Origin: Tepidicella xavieri
GTDB taxonomy: Bacteria; Pseudomonadota; Gammaproteobacteria; Burkholderiales; Burkholderiaceae_C
Direction: 5' to 3'
DNA length: 64,000 nucleotides
Assembly (NCBI RefSeq): GCF_004363315.1
Contig: NZ_SNYL01000009.1
Coordinates: forward strand, 62,001-126,000
In this document: piece after piece, positions 28,676-37,227 of the stretch
Layout of the letters: the number at the start of each line of letters is the position of its first letter
Numbering within the stretch: position 1 is the stretch's first letter
The notes under the pieces: model-generated
The model's input: only the letters and a program-made list of their open reading frames with translations
The model's database searches: none
What the model was told of the DNA's origin: nothing
Made by a program: the position numbers and the translations under genes

Positions 28676-29956
28676 TCAGCGGCCGCGGCTGAGCAGCGCG
28701 TGCAGCAAGATGGCACCGAAGGTCGCCGTCCCGATGCCGCCCAGCTCGAAACCACCGAACTTCAGGGTGAAATCCCCGGTGCCCAGCACCAGCGTGATGG
28801 CGGCCACCAGCAGGTTCTTGTTGTCGGAAAAATCCACCTGGTTATCGACCCAGATCTTGGCGCCGGCAATGGCGATCAGGCCGAACACCACGATCGAGAC
28901 GCCCCCCATCACGGCCAGCGGGATGGCCTGGATCACCGCGCCGAACTTGGGGCTGAAGCCGAGCAGGATGGCCATCAGCGCCGCGATGACGAAGATGGCG
29001 GTGGAATAGATCTTGGTCGCGGCCATGACGCCGATGTTCTCGGCATAGGTGGTCACGCCCGTGCCGCCCACGCCGCCGGCCACCATGGTGGCCACCCCGT
29101 CGCCCATGAAGGCCCGGCCCATGTACACGTCCAGGTTCTTGCCGGTCATGGCGGTCACGGCCTTGATGTGGCCCAGGTTCTCCGCCACCAGGATGATGGC
29201 CACCGGCGCGATCAGCAGCATGGCGTTGGCCTCGAACACCGGGGCGCTGAAGTTGGGCACGCCGATCCAGGCGGCATTCGCGACACCGCTCAAGTCGATC
29301 GGCTGGCCCAGGCCCAGGCCGTTGGTCAACACGGCGTAGATGAGACTGGCCACGATCAGGCCCATGAGGATGAGCAGGCGCTGCACCATGCCCCGGGTGA
29401 ACACCGCCACCAGCGCCACGCTCACGAAGGTGATGGCCTGCATCCAGGCATCGAAGGCCGTGGGCGACATGTTCTTGATGGGGATGTAGGCCAGATGCAG
29501 GCCGATCACCGCCACCACCGAGCCGGTGACCACCGGCGGCATGAAGCGCTCGATCCAACCCGTGCCAGCCACATGCACGATGGCGCCGATGACGAAATAC
29601 AGCAGGCCACAGGCCACGATGCCCCCCAGCGCCACCGCGATGTTGGGGTTGGCCCCGGGCCCCGTGTAACCGCTGGCCGCGATCACCACGCCGATGAAGG
29701 CAAAGCTGGAGCCCAGGTAGCTCGGCACCTTGCCGCCCGTCATCAGGAAGAAGATGAGCGTGCCGATGCCGCTCATCAGCACCGCCACGTTGGGGTCGAA
29801 CCCCATGAGCAGCGGCGCCAACACCGTGGCCCCGAACATGGCGATCAGGTGTTGCACGCCCATCACCGTGGTCTGCCCCCAAGGCAGGCGCTCGTCGGGG
29901 CCGATGACGCCGCCAGCCTGCAGGGCCGCCGGGCTTTTCTCCGTCCATTGGAACAT
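28676..29956 (-). CDS. Uracil/xanthine permease (NCS2 family)
   Basis: Inner-membrane nucleobase symporter, 426 residues with about 13-14 hydrophobic helices. The start at 29956 (MFQWTEKSPAALQAGG) has GAGG upstream; longer frames are Arg-rich and not family-like. Family segments are QHLIAMFGATVLAPLLMGFD near residue 35, PSYLGSSFAFIGVV, VAENLGHIKAVTAMTG near residue 240 and GGVGGTGVTTYAENIGV near residue 270. It resembles UraA or RutG, so uracil is the best guess. It is divergent from aacS with 131 nt between the starts. Confidence 0.9.
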   Translation of the reverse strand: MFQWTEKSPAALQAGGVIGPDERLPWGQTTVMGVQHLIAMFGATVLAPLLMGFDPNVAVLMSGIGTLIFFLMTGGKVPSYLGSSFAFIGVVIAASGYTGPGANPNIAVALGGIVACGLLYFVIGAIVHVAGTGWIERFMPPVVTGSVVAVIGLHLAYIPIKNMSPTAFDAWMQAITFVSVALVAVFTRGMVQRLLILMGLIVASLIYAVLTNGLGLGQPIDLSGVANAAWIGVPNFSAPVFEANAMLLIAPVAIILVAENLGHIKAVTAMTGKNLDVYMGRAFMGDGVATMVAGGVGGTGVTTYAENIGVMAATKIYSTAIFVIAALMAILLGFSPKFGAVIQAIPLAVMGGVSIVVFGLIAIAGAKIWVDNQVDFSDNKNLLVAAITLVLGTGDFTLKFGGFELGGIGTATFGAILLHALLSRGR

Positions 29957-30087
29957 GGGAAACCTCACTCCTCGATATGAAATGGCGCGATTGTGCCCGA
30001 ATGGCAAGTTTCGTGCCTGCAGGGACGCGCCGGTGATGGCGCGACCTGCCAGCCCGGCGAATAATGGAGGCCGAGGAGACGACCGCG

Positions 30088-32118
30088 ATGACGACCACCC
30101 CGCCCTACATTCCCCAGATCCGCCTGTACCAAGACTGGCTGCGCGAGCAGCGCGGCCTGCGTTTCGACCATTACGACGCGCTATGGCGCTGGTCCACCAC
30201 AGACCTGCAGGCTTTCTGGCAGAGCATCTGGGACTACTTCGGCCTGCACTCGCCCACGCCCTACCGGGCCGTGCTCGAAGGCGGCCCCATGCCACATGTG
30301 CGCTGGTTCCCGGGTGCGCAGGCGAACTACGCGCGCCAGGTGTTCCGCCACGCCGCACCGGCCCACGCCGCCGGGCATCCGGCCATCGTTGGCGAGGACG
30401 AACGCGGCCGGGTGCGGGTGTTGAGCTGGCCCGAACTGCGGCGACAGGTCGCTTCGCTGGCGCTGGCGCTCAAGGCCATGGGCGTGCAACGGGGCGATCG
30501 GGTGGCGGCCTACCTGCCCAACGTGCCGGAGACGGTCGTGTCCTTTCTGGCCTGCGCCAGCATTGGCGCCATCTGGAGCCTCTGCGCCCCCGACATGGGC
30601 ACGGCGGCGGTGCTCGACCGCTTCCGCCAGATCGAGCCCAAGGTGCTGATCGGCGCCGATGGCGTGCACTACGGCGGCAAGCCACTGGACCGCTCCGCCG
30701 TCGTGGCCGAGCTGCACGCCGGCCTGCCCAGCGTGCAGCACCTCATCACTCTACGTACCCCTTATGCGGCCGAGCGGGTTGCCGGCGCCGCCGATTTCGA
30801 CGCCCTGACCGACCGCGACAATGCCGCCACGGCCGCCTTGGAGCCCGAATGGCTGCCCTTCGAGCACCCGCTGTGGATCGTGTATTCGAGCGGCACCACC
30901 GGTCTGCCCAAGCCCATCGTGCACGGCCATGGTGGCATCCTGCTGACCATGCTGGCCATGAAGGTGCTGCACAACGACATCGGCCCCAGCTATGCCCCCA
31001 ACAGCTGGGGCGAACGCTTCCACTGGTACAGCTCCACCGGCTGGGTGATGTGGAACGCCCAGGTGGCCGGACTGGCCGGCGGCACCACCATCGTTCTGTA
31101 CGACGGCCACCCCGGCGGCAGCAAGGAACACCCGGACTGGCACGTGCTCTGGCGCTTCGCGGCGCGGCACCGAGTCACCTTCTTCGGCGCCGGGGCCGCC
31201 TACTACGCCAACTGCATGAAGGCCGGCGTGAACCTGCCCGCCCTGCAGGCCGACGGCTTCGACCTCACGCGCATCCGCGCCCTGGGCAGCACCGGCTCGC
31301 CGCTGGCCGAGGACGTGCAGCGCTGGGGCAGCGCCCAGTTCGCCGCCCTGGGCACTCCGGACATCTGGTGGGCCAACATCTCGGGCGGCACCGACTTTTG
31401 CGGCGCCTTCATCGGCGGCCACCGCGAACTACCACAAGTGCCGGGCCAGATGCAATGCCGCCAGCTCGGCTGCGCGGTCGAGGCCTGGGGCGAGGACGGC
31501 CAGCCGCTGATCGGCGAAGTGGGCGAACTGGTCTGCACGCAGCCCATCCCCTCCATGCCCCTGTACTTCTGGAACGACCCGGGCCAGCAGCGCTACCTCT
31601 CCAGCTACTTCGACATGTACCCCGGCGTCTGGCGACATGGCGACTGGCTCAAGATCGGCACCGACGGCGGCTGCGTCATCTATGGCCGCTCCGACGCCAC
31701 CATCAACCGCCACGGCCTGCGCATGGGCACGAGCGAGATCTACGCAGCGGTGGAAGCCCTGCCCGAGGTGCTCGACAGCCTGGTGGTGGACCTGGAGTAC
31801 CTGGGCCGTGAAAGCTACATGCCGCTGTTCGTGGTGCTGCGCCCGGGCATGACGCTGGACGACGCCTTGCGCGAGCGCATCGCCGGGGCCATCCGCACCG
31901 CGCTGTCGCCGCGCTTCGTGCCCGACGAGATCGTGCCCATGGCCGAGATTCCTCGCACCTTGAGCGGCAAGAAGCAGGAATTGCCCATCAAAAAGCTGCT
32001 GCTCGGTCAGCCGCTGGACAAAGTGGTGAACCGGGATGCCATGGCCAACCCAGGCTGCCTGGACGCCTACGTGGCCTTTGCCCAAGCCCGCCTGGCACCC
32101 GCCCTCGGACCGTGCTGA
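30088..32118 (+). CDS. aacS: Acetoacetyl-CoA synthetase
   Basis: ATP-dependent activation of acetoacetate to acetoacetyl-CoA, used in ketone body and polyhydroxybutyrate metabolism. 676 residues, family length about 650-680. Adenylation motifs: YSSGTTGLPKPIVHGHGG near residue 271, IRALGSTGSPLAEDVQ near residue 395, the WWANISGGTDFCGAFIGG segment near residue 425, YGRSDATINRHGLRMGTSE near residue 530, and the C-terminal catalytic Lys in PRTLSGKKQELPIKKLL. Start at 30088 preferred over 30064 because GAGGAG precedes it. Confidence 0.94.
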   Translation: MTTTPPYIPQIRLYQDWLREQRGLRFDHYDALWRWSTTDLQAFWQSIWDYFGLHSPTPYRAVLEGGPMPHVRWFPGAQANYARQVFRHAAPAHAAGHPAIVGEDERGRVRVLSWPELRRQVASLALALKAMGVQRGDRVAAYLPNVPETVVSFLACASIGAIWSLCAPDMGTAAVLDRFRQIEPKVLIGADGVHYGGKPLDRSAVVAELHAGLPSVQHLITLRTPYAAERVAGAADFDALTDRDNAATAALEPEWLPFEHPLWIVYSSGTTGLPKPIVHGHGGILLTMLAMKVLHNDIGPSYAPNSWGERFHWYSSTGWVMWNAQVAGLAGGTTIVLYDGHPGGSKEHPDWHVLWRFAARHRVTFFGAGAAYYANCMKAGVNLPALQADGFDLTRIRALGSTGSPLAEDVQRWGSAQFAALGTPDIWWANISGGTDFCGAFIGGHRELPQVPGQMQCRQLGCAVEAWGEDGQPLIGEVGELVCTQPIPSMPLYFWNDPGQQRYLSSYFDMYPGVWRHGDWLKIGTDGGCVIYGRSDATINRHGLRMGTSEIYAAVEALPEVLDSLVVDLEYLGRESYMPLFVVLRPGMTLDDALRERIAGAIRTALSPRFVPDEIVPMAEIPRTLSGKKQELPIKKLLLGQPLDKVVNRDAMANPGCLDAYVAFAQARLAPALGPC

Positions 32119-32135
32119 GCCCCGCGGCCGGCCAC

Positions 32136-33032
32136 TCAGCGCCGGTTCACCAGCACGATGCCGGCGGCCACGCCCCCCAAGGCCAGCAGCAAGGCCAGCG
32201 TCAACGGCTCGCCCAGCAGGCCCACCCCGAACAGCAGCGCAAACACCGGTGTGAGGAACACGAACGACGACATGCGGGTGGCCGGGTAATGCCGCAACAG
32301 CCACATCCAGACCAGATAGCTGGCAAAAGCGCCAACCACCGTCTGCAACCCGATCGATCCCCAAGCCAGGGCCGAATAGTCCAGCCGCCAGGTCTCGCCC
32401 AAGGCCAGCGACAACAGCGGCGCGGCCACGGCCGTGACGGCGACCTGATAGAACAGCGTTTTTTCGGCGCTGGCCTGTGCCAGCGCGGTGGTGCGGATGA
32501 CGAGCGTGGTCAGCCCCCACAAAATGCCTGCGGCCAGCGCGATGGCATCGCCCATGAGTTGGGTCGGGGTCGAGCGGGCAAACCCCTCGCCAAAGGCCAG
32601 CGCCACCGAGGCGAAGGCCATGCCCAAGCCCACCCACTGCACGGTGCGCAAGCGCTCCCCCGGCACGAAGCGGGGCAACAGCAAGGCCACCACGAACGGC
32701 GAGGTGTAGAGGAACACCGTCAAGCGCGACGCGGTGGTGTACTGCAGCCCGATGTAAATGCAGGCAAATTCGCCGGCAAACAGCAACCCGGCCAACAAGC
32801 CCGCCAGGAGCGTGCCGTCGCGCTGGAACAGCGACACCCCGCGCCACCGACACCACAGCCACAGCAGGGCCGTGGCCCCCACGAAACGCAAGCTGGCTTG
32901 CCACAGCGGTGGCACCTCATCCACCGTGGATTTGATGAGAATCTGCTGAAACCCCCAAAACGCGCAACAGGCCAGCAGCAGCGTGATGGCCAGGCGATCG
33001 AGATGGTCCTTGCGGGCCGCGGGCCCGCTCAC
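32136..33032 (-). CDS. EamA/DMT-superfamily transporter
   Basis: 298 residues with about ten hydrophobic helices in two EamA repeats (AITLLLACCAFWGFQQILIK at the N-terminus; MGDAIALAAGILWGLTTLVI at the start of the second repeat). It belongs to the drug/metabolite transporter family; substrate unknown, often amino acids or metabolites exported. The GTG start overlaps the stop of the upstream flavin reductase gene (GTGA), so the two genes are translated from one transcript. The short loop before the last helix carries GLLGEPLTLALL, a DMT hallmark. Confidence 0.88.
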   Translation of the reverse strand: MSGPAARKDHLDRLAITLLLACCAFWGFQQILIKSTVDEVPPLWQASLRFVGATALLWLWCRWRGVSLFQRDGTLLAGLLAGLLFAGEFACIYIGLQYTTASRLTVFLYTSPFVVALLLPRFVPGERLRTVQWVGLGMAFASVALAFGEGFARSTPTQLMGDAIALAAGILWGLTTLVIRTTALAQASAEKTLFYQVAVTAVAAPLLSLALGETWRLDYSALAWGSIGLQTVVGAFASYLVWMWLLRHYPATRMSSFVFLTPVFALLFGVGLLGEPLTLALLLALGGVAAGIVLVNRR

Positions 33033-33514
33033 AGCGGATGCTCCGTGTAAAAACGGCCGCCGTGATAAAGCAGAGGACGCAACTCGCTGCGGTGCTGGCA
33101 GCGCTCGACCTGACCCACGAAAATCACGTGATCCCCCTCCTCATAGCGGCTGCGGTTGAAGCACTCGAAGGTGGCGATCGCGCCTTCGAGCAACGGCGCG
33201 CCGGCGGCCCCCTCGGTGTACGCCACGCCGGCCCAGCGGTCCACGCCGCGGGCGGCAAAGCGCAGCGCCAGCTCCCGCTGCTGCGCGCTGAGCACGTTGA
33301 TCGCGTAATGCGTCCTGCCGCGGAACACCGGCAAGGCGCTGGAACCGCTCGACAGGCTCCACAGCACCAGCGGTGGCGACAGAGACACCGAATTGAAGGA
33401 GTTGGCCGTCAGCCCCACCAGCGCCCCGTCTTCGGCCCGGGCGGTGACGATGGTCACGCCGGTGGCGAAGCGGCCCAGGGCGGCCCGGAAAGTCTCGGCG
33501 GTGGGGGGAAGCAT
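33029..33514 (-). CDS. Flavin reductase-like (FMN-binding split barrel) protein
   Basis: 161 residues of the HpaC/flavin reductase-like family: FRAALGRFATGVTIVTA near residue 9, LVGLTANSFNSVSLSPPLVL near residue 32, and the C-terminal DHVIFVGQVERCQH. Such proteins reduce free FMN or FAD with NAD(P)H for a partner monooxygenase; none is encoded nearby, so the partner is unknown. It overlaps the EamA gene by 4 nt and starts with an ATG (MLPPTAETFRAALG). Confidence 0.88.
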   Translation of the reverse strand: MLPPTAETFRAALGRFATGVTIVTARAEDGALVGLTANSFNSVSLSPPLVLWSLSSGSSALPVFRGRTHYAINVLSAQQRELALRFAARGVDRWAGVAYTEGAAGAPLLEGAIATFECFNRSRYEEGDHVIFVGQVERCQHRSELRPLLYHGGRFYTEHPL

Positions 33515-33573
33515 GGAAACGATTGTGCCTGTTCGATCAGCGCCCCGGGCTCACCCAGGGTCCAAACCCCTGC

Positions 33574-34563
33574 TCAGGGCGCGGGCGCCGGCTGGTATTC
33601 GAGCACGGAAACCCGGTCACGCCCCTGGCGCTTGGCCTGATACAAGGCCCGGTCGGCCAGCAGGATGAGGGTATCGGGCGACAGCCCCGGCACCGGCCGC
33701 TCGCACGCCACCCCGGCACTGACGGTCACCACCCCCAGCGGGCTGCCCGTATGCGGCAGGCCGTGTGCCCGCACCTGCGCCACCACGCGGTGCGCCAGTT
33801 GCAATGCCCCGGCCAGATCGGTGCCGGGCAACAGCATGGCGATTTCTTCCCCACCGTAACGGCACACCACATCGCGCGGCCGCTGGGCCTGCGCCTCCAC
33901 GACGCCGGCCACCAGTCGCAGGCATTCGTCACCCTGCAAATGGCCATAGGTATCGTTGTAGGCTTTGAAATGGTCCACGTCGAACAAGACCAGCCCCAGA
34001 CTTTCCTGGGTACGCTGCGCATGGCGCCATTCGCGCTCGAACATCGCGTCGAAATGGCGCCGGTTGCCGATGTCGGTCAAGGCATCGATGTGCGCCATGG
34101 CGTGCATGCGTTCGGCCTGCTGCTTGAGCAGCCGCTCGCGGGCCACCGCCGGCGTGACGTCCCAGACCTGGATGAGCAGATAGCGCCCGCCCAGTTCACG
34201 CGCTGGCTCCGCGCCCGTCGGCACGATCTGGATGCTTTGCTTGAGCTGACGCTCGGGCGAGGGGTCCCCCGTCAGCGGATACAGGGGCAACGCGGTCGGG
34301 TGCAGCGTCTCGGAAAGCAGCGCGGGAAAGCCATCCTGGCGCACGCTGTGCAAGCGCCGCTCGAAATGCCCGCCTCGCAAAGCGGGAAACACGTCAAACA
34401 ACGGGCGACCCACCACCGCATCGGCGCCGAGGCGCGCACGCCGCAACAGCCACGGATTGGCAAAGACGATGACCAGATCGTCATCGAGCACCAGCAAGCC
34501 CGCCTGCACGCTGGCCAGCGCCCACGCCAGCCACGGTGGCGCCCCCCCTCCCACCTGGCTCAC
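33574..34563 (-). CDS. PAS–GGDEF diguanylate cyclase
   Basis: Soluble, 329 residues. The N-terminal 150 residues resemble a PAS sensor (VQAGLLVLDDDLVIVFANPW near residue 18). The GGDEF domain starts at MAHIDALTDIGNRRHFDAMF. The active-site sequence is GGEEI at 237-241, preceded by RPRD at 228-231, a canonical product-inhibition I-site five residues upstream. LFDVDHFKAYNDTYGH supplies the metal-binding Asp. It should therefore make c-di-GMP under feedback control. Its GTG start overlaps the stop of the CheC gene, coupling it to the two upstream signalling genes. Confidence 0.93.
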   Translation of the reverse strand: MSQVGGGAPPWLAWALASVQAGLLVLDDDLVIVFANPWLLRRARLGADAVVGRPLFDVFPALRGGHFERRLHSVRQDGFPALLSETLHPTALPLYPLTGDPSPERQLKQSIQIVPTGAEPARELGGRYLLIQVWDVTPAVARERLLKQQAERMHAMAHIDALTDIGNRRHFDAMFEREWRHAQRTQESLGLVLFDVDHFKAYNDTYGHLQGDECLRLVAGVVEAQAQRPRDVVCRYGGEEIAMLLPGTDLAGALQLAHRVVAQVRAHGLPHTGSPLGVVTVSAGVACERPVPGLSPDTLILLADRALYQAKRQGRDRVSVLEYQPAPAP

Positions 34564-35177
34564 GCCCCGCCTCCTGGCAGACGCCGGATGAAGTCCGCGA
34601 CCCGCTCCTCCAGCATGCCGGTGGAACGCATGTCCAGCAGGAACGCCAGGTAGCCGTGAATGCTGCGCGTGGCGATGTCGAAGCGCACCTGCAGGCTCAG
34701 CAGCGGCTCGTCCACGTCCTGCTCGGCCAGCAGCACGTCCGACACCACGCCGAGTTCGACCTCCGGCAATGAGCCGTCCAGCGCCAGGCCCAGGCTGTCG
34801 GCCACGCTGGCCACCACCGAATTGAGCAAGATGTTGCCAATTTCGGCCAACGCCTCCTGCTCCATTTCGCCCAGATGCTCCAGCGGCACCTGCTCACCCA
34901 CCATGATCTGCACGAGTTGCAAGCTCTGCTCGGCCGGGAACATGAGAATGGCATCGGTGACGATGTCGCCGTGAAACCCTTGGCGCACGGCGCTGACGCG
35001 CTTGTCGTCGCCACGGGCGAGCTGGCGGATCACCTCGGCCTTGGGCAACAGACGCACCTCGGGAATGCTCAGCAGCACCGGCTCGCCAGCGAGCTGGCTC
35101 AACGCGTCGGCCGCCTGGCCCACGCCCATGTTGAACAGCTCGGTCAGAGCGTCCAGTTCGAGGGGGGAGAGCTTCAT
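34560..35177 (-). CDS. CheC-type CheY-P phosphatase
   Basis: 205 residues with two copies of the CheC/CheX/FliY active-site pattern: DALTELFN from residue 9 and EALAEIGN near residue 108, each followed 22 residues later by a Pro (LLSIP and DGSLP). This DxxxExxN arrangement is the catalytic signature of CheY-phosphate phosphatases. Cytoplasmic. It overlaps the response regulator start by 4 nt and the diguanylate cyclase start by 4 nt, so its natural substrate is likely the adjacent receiver protein. No Che signalling array is encoded nearby. Confidence 0.88.
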   Translation of the reverse strand: MKLSPLELDALTELFNMGVGQAADALSQLAGEPVLLSIPEVRLLPKAEVIRQLARGDDKRVSAVRQGFHGDIVTDAILMFPAEQSLQLVQIMVGEQVPLEHLGEMEQEALAEIGNILLNSVVASVADSLGLALDGSLPEVELGVVSDVLLAEQDVDEPLLSLQVRFDIATRSIHGYLAFLLDMRSTGMLEERVADFIRRLPGGGA

Positions 35178-35542
35178 GCGCTGGCCCGGAAATAGTCCAC
35201 CGCCTGCTGGATGGCGGCTTCGGTCACGGGCTTCTGGATGAACTTGACGCCCAGCGTCTGGGCCCGCTCGCGGCTGCTTTCCTGGATGTTGGCCGTCAAC
35301 ATCGCGATGCGTGCCTGCGGCAAGAGGGCCTGCAGGCGCTCGGCGGCGTCAAAACCACTCATGCCGGGCATGTTCACGTCCATGGTGATGAAATCCGGCC
35401 GCAGCTCGAGGGCGCGCTGCACCGCCTCGTCCCCGGAGGCGGCTTCGAGCACTTCCCAGTCGAGTTGCAGCGAGGCTACCTTGCCCTTGATGATCATGCG
35501 CGAGACGCGGCTGTCGTCAACGATGAGCAGTCGCTTGGCCAA
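35174..35542 (-). CDS. Stand-alone CheY-like response regulator
   Basis: 122 residues, a single receiver domain. Using the TTG at 35542 (AGGGG upstream, MAKRLLIVDDSRVSR), the phospho-site set is D9, D10, D55 (FITMDVNMPG), T83 and K104: all conserved. A longer form from a TTG at 35605 would start inside the terminator T-run and is less likely. It is the first of three overlapping genes with the CheC phosphatase and the diguanylate cyclase, suggesting a phosphorylation-controlled c-di-GMP module. The cognate kinase is not in the immediate neighbourhood. Confidence 0.9.
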   Translation of the reverse strand: MAKRLLIVDDSRVSRMIIKGKVASLQLDWEVLEAASGDEAVQRALELRPDFITMDVNMPGMSGFDAAERLQALLPQARIAMLTANIQESSRERAQTLGVKFIQKPVTEAAIQQAVDYFRASA

Positions 35543-35603
35543 TTCGGTCCCCTGAGAAGTATCGTTGGATGGATCGAAGGCCTTGGACGTCGTGCGCGCC
35601 CCC

Positions 35604-35656
35604 AAAAAACAATAACCGGCCTCGAAAAATGGTTATTGTCGCCCATTCGAGGCCGG
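35604..35656 (-). terminator. Terminator with interleaved alternative stems after the symporter gene
   Basis: Stem A pairs 35646-35656 with 35616-35626 (11 bp, GC-rich). Stem B pairs 35631-35639 with 35609-35617 (9 bp, AT-rich). Order along the minus-strand RNA is A5'-B5'-A3'-B3', sharing two G residues, then TTTTTT. The stems are mutually exclusive at full length but could coexist as an H-type pseudoknot if shortened. Either stem is followed by a U-rich tract, so it is at least a terminator between the symporter and response regulator genes. Confidence 0.75.
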
Positions 35657-35687
35657 CCATCAATACCCCCATAGGGGCCGTCACCGA

Positions 35688-37166
35688 TCAGCGGAAGCGG
35701 GTGATGCGACCGCTTTGAATGCCTTCCCAGTACTGCTCCAGCTCTCGCTTGACCACCGGCATGAGGAAGTACAGGCCGATGATGTTGGCAATCGCCATGG
35801 CGAAGATCATCGAATCCGAGAAGTCGATGACCGGGCCCAGCGCCATGGTCGAGCCGATGACCACGAAGGCCAGGAACAGCAGCTTGTACGACAGATCGGC
35901 CGCCTTGCTGTCGCCAAACAGATAGGTCCAGGCCTGCAGGCCATAGTACGACCAGGTGATCATGGTCGAGAAAGCAAACAGCACCACGCACACCGCCAGC
36001 ACATAGGGGAACCAGGAAATCGTGCTGGCAAAGGCGGCAGAGGTCAGCGCCACACCGCGGGCTTCACCGGCAAGTTCGGTCACGCCACTGGCCGTCACGT
36101 GACCGGTGATGATGATGACCAGCGCCGTCATGGTGCAGATGACCACCGTGTCGATGAACGGCTCCAGCAGCGCAGCGAAGCCCTGCGAGACCGGCTGATC
36201 GGTGCGCACGGCGGAATGGGCGATGGCGGCCGAGCCGATGCCGGCCTCGTTGGAGAAGGTCGCGCGCCTGAAGCCCTGGATCAACGCCCCAACCACGCCA
36301 CCGGCCACACCCTCGGCCGAAAACGCGCCGCCGATGATCTGGCCAAACGCCCACAGGATCTGGTCGGCGTTGACGATCAGCACCACCATGCCGGCACCCA
36401 GGTACAGCAGCGCCATGCCCGGTACCAGCTTGGCCGTGACAGCCGCAATCGACTTGATGCCGCCGATAATGACCAGGCCCACGATGACCGCCATGATCAG
36501 ACCGAACAACCACCCCTGGCCCGCCAGCGGGCTGCTGGCGCCACCGGTCACGTTGACCACCTGCTGGAAGCTCTGATTGGCCTGGAACATGTTGCCCCCG
36601 CCTATCGAGCCGCCGATACAGCAGATGGCAAAAAACACCGCCAGAAACTTGCCCAGCCGCGCCCGCCCCTGCTCGGCCAGGCCCTTGGAGAGGTAGCGCA
36701 TCGGCCCGCCGGCCACCACGCCATCGGCTTTGCGGATGTCGCGGTACTTCACGCCGAGCGTCACCTCGGTGAACTTGGAGGCCATGCCCAGCAGGCCGGC
36801 CAGGATCATCCAGAACGTGGCGCCAGCGCCGCCGATGGCCACCGCCACGGCCACGCCGGCGATGTTGCCCAGCCCCACGGTGCCGGAGACGGCCGCCGTC
36901 AACGCCTGAAAGGGCGTGACTTCACCCGGGTGCTTGGGGTCGGCATAGCGCCCGCGCACGATGTCGATGGCGTGCTTGAACCCGCGGATCTGGATGAAGC
37001 GGAAGTAGAACGTGAAGACGATGGCGGCGATGATGAGCCAGCCGACGATGAGGGGGAAGGCCGTGCCGGCCACGGGCACGGAGTAAAAGATGAGGCCGGC
37101 AACGAAATCGGAAGCCGGTTGGATGGCCGAGCTGATGCGCTCGTCCAGCGTCATGGACGTACTCAC
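35688..37166 (-). CDS. Sodium:alanine/glycine symporter (AGCS family)
   Basis: Inner-membrane symporter, 492 residues with about 11 hydrophobic helices. Family segments: [20 protein letters not shown] near residue 90 (the [14 protein letters not shown] signature) , [11 protein letters not shown] near residue 152, and [20 protein letters not shown] near residue 300. GTG start with AGGAG 7 nt upstream. It follows dadA on the same strand after 61 nt, so import of D- or L-alanine, or glycine, to feed the dehydrogenase is a reasonable inference. The product resembles AlsT/DagA. Confidence 0.93.
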   Translation of the reverse strand: MSTSMTLDERISSAIQPASDFVAGLIFYSVPVAGTAFPLIVGWLIIAAIVFTFYFRFIQIRGFKHAIDIVRGRYADPKHPGEVTPFQALTAAVSGTVGLGNIAGVAVAVAIGGAGATFWMILAGLLGMASKFTEVTLGVKYRDIRKADGVVAGGPMRYLSKGLAEQGRARLGKFLAVFFAICCIGGSIGGGNMFQANQSFQQVVNVTGGASSPLAGQGWLFGLIMAVIVGLVIIGGIKSIAAVTAKLVPGMALLYLGAGMVVLIVNADQILWAFGQIIGGAFSAEGVAGGVVGALIQGFRRATFSNEAGIGSAAIAHSAVRTDQPVSQGFAALLEPFIDTVVICTMTALVIIITGHVTASGVTELAGEARGVALTSAAFASTISWFPYVLAVCVVLFAFSTMITWSYYGLQAWTYLFGDSKAADLSYKLLFLAFVVIGSTMALGPVIDFSDSMIFAMAIANIIGLYFLMPVVKRELEQYWEGIQSGRITRFR

Positions 37167-37227
37167 GGGGGTCTCCTCGTACGGATGTTGTCGTTATCCG
37201 CTTGTGGCGGACGGAAAAAGGCCACCT

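Noticed and set aside
35543-35605. Longer start of the response regulator at 35605
   Set aside because: It would place the start codon next to the terminator T-run and adds residues outside the receiver fold; the TTG at 35542 has a ribosome binding site.
35666-35676. CCCC-TAT-GGGG mini hairpin after the symporter gene
   Set aside because: Only four pairs and no T-run; the interleaved element just downstream explains termination.
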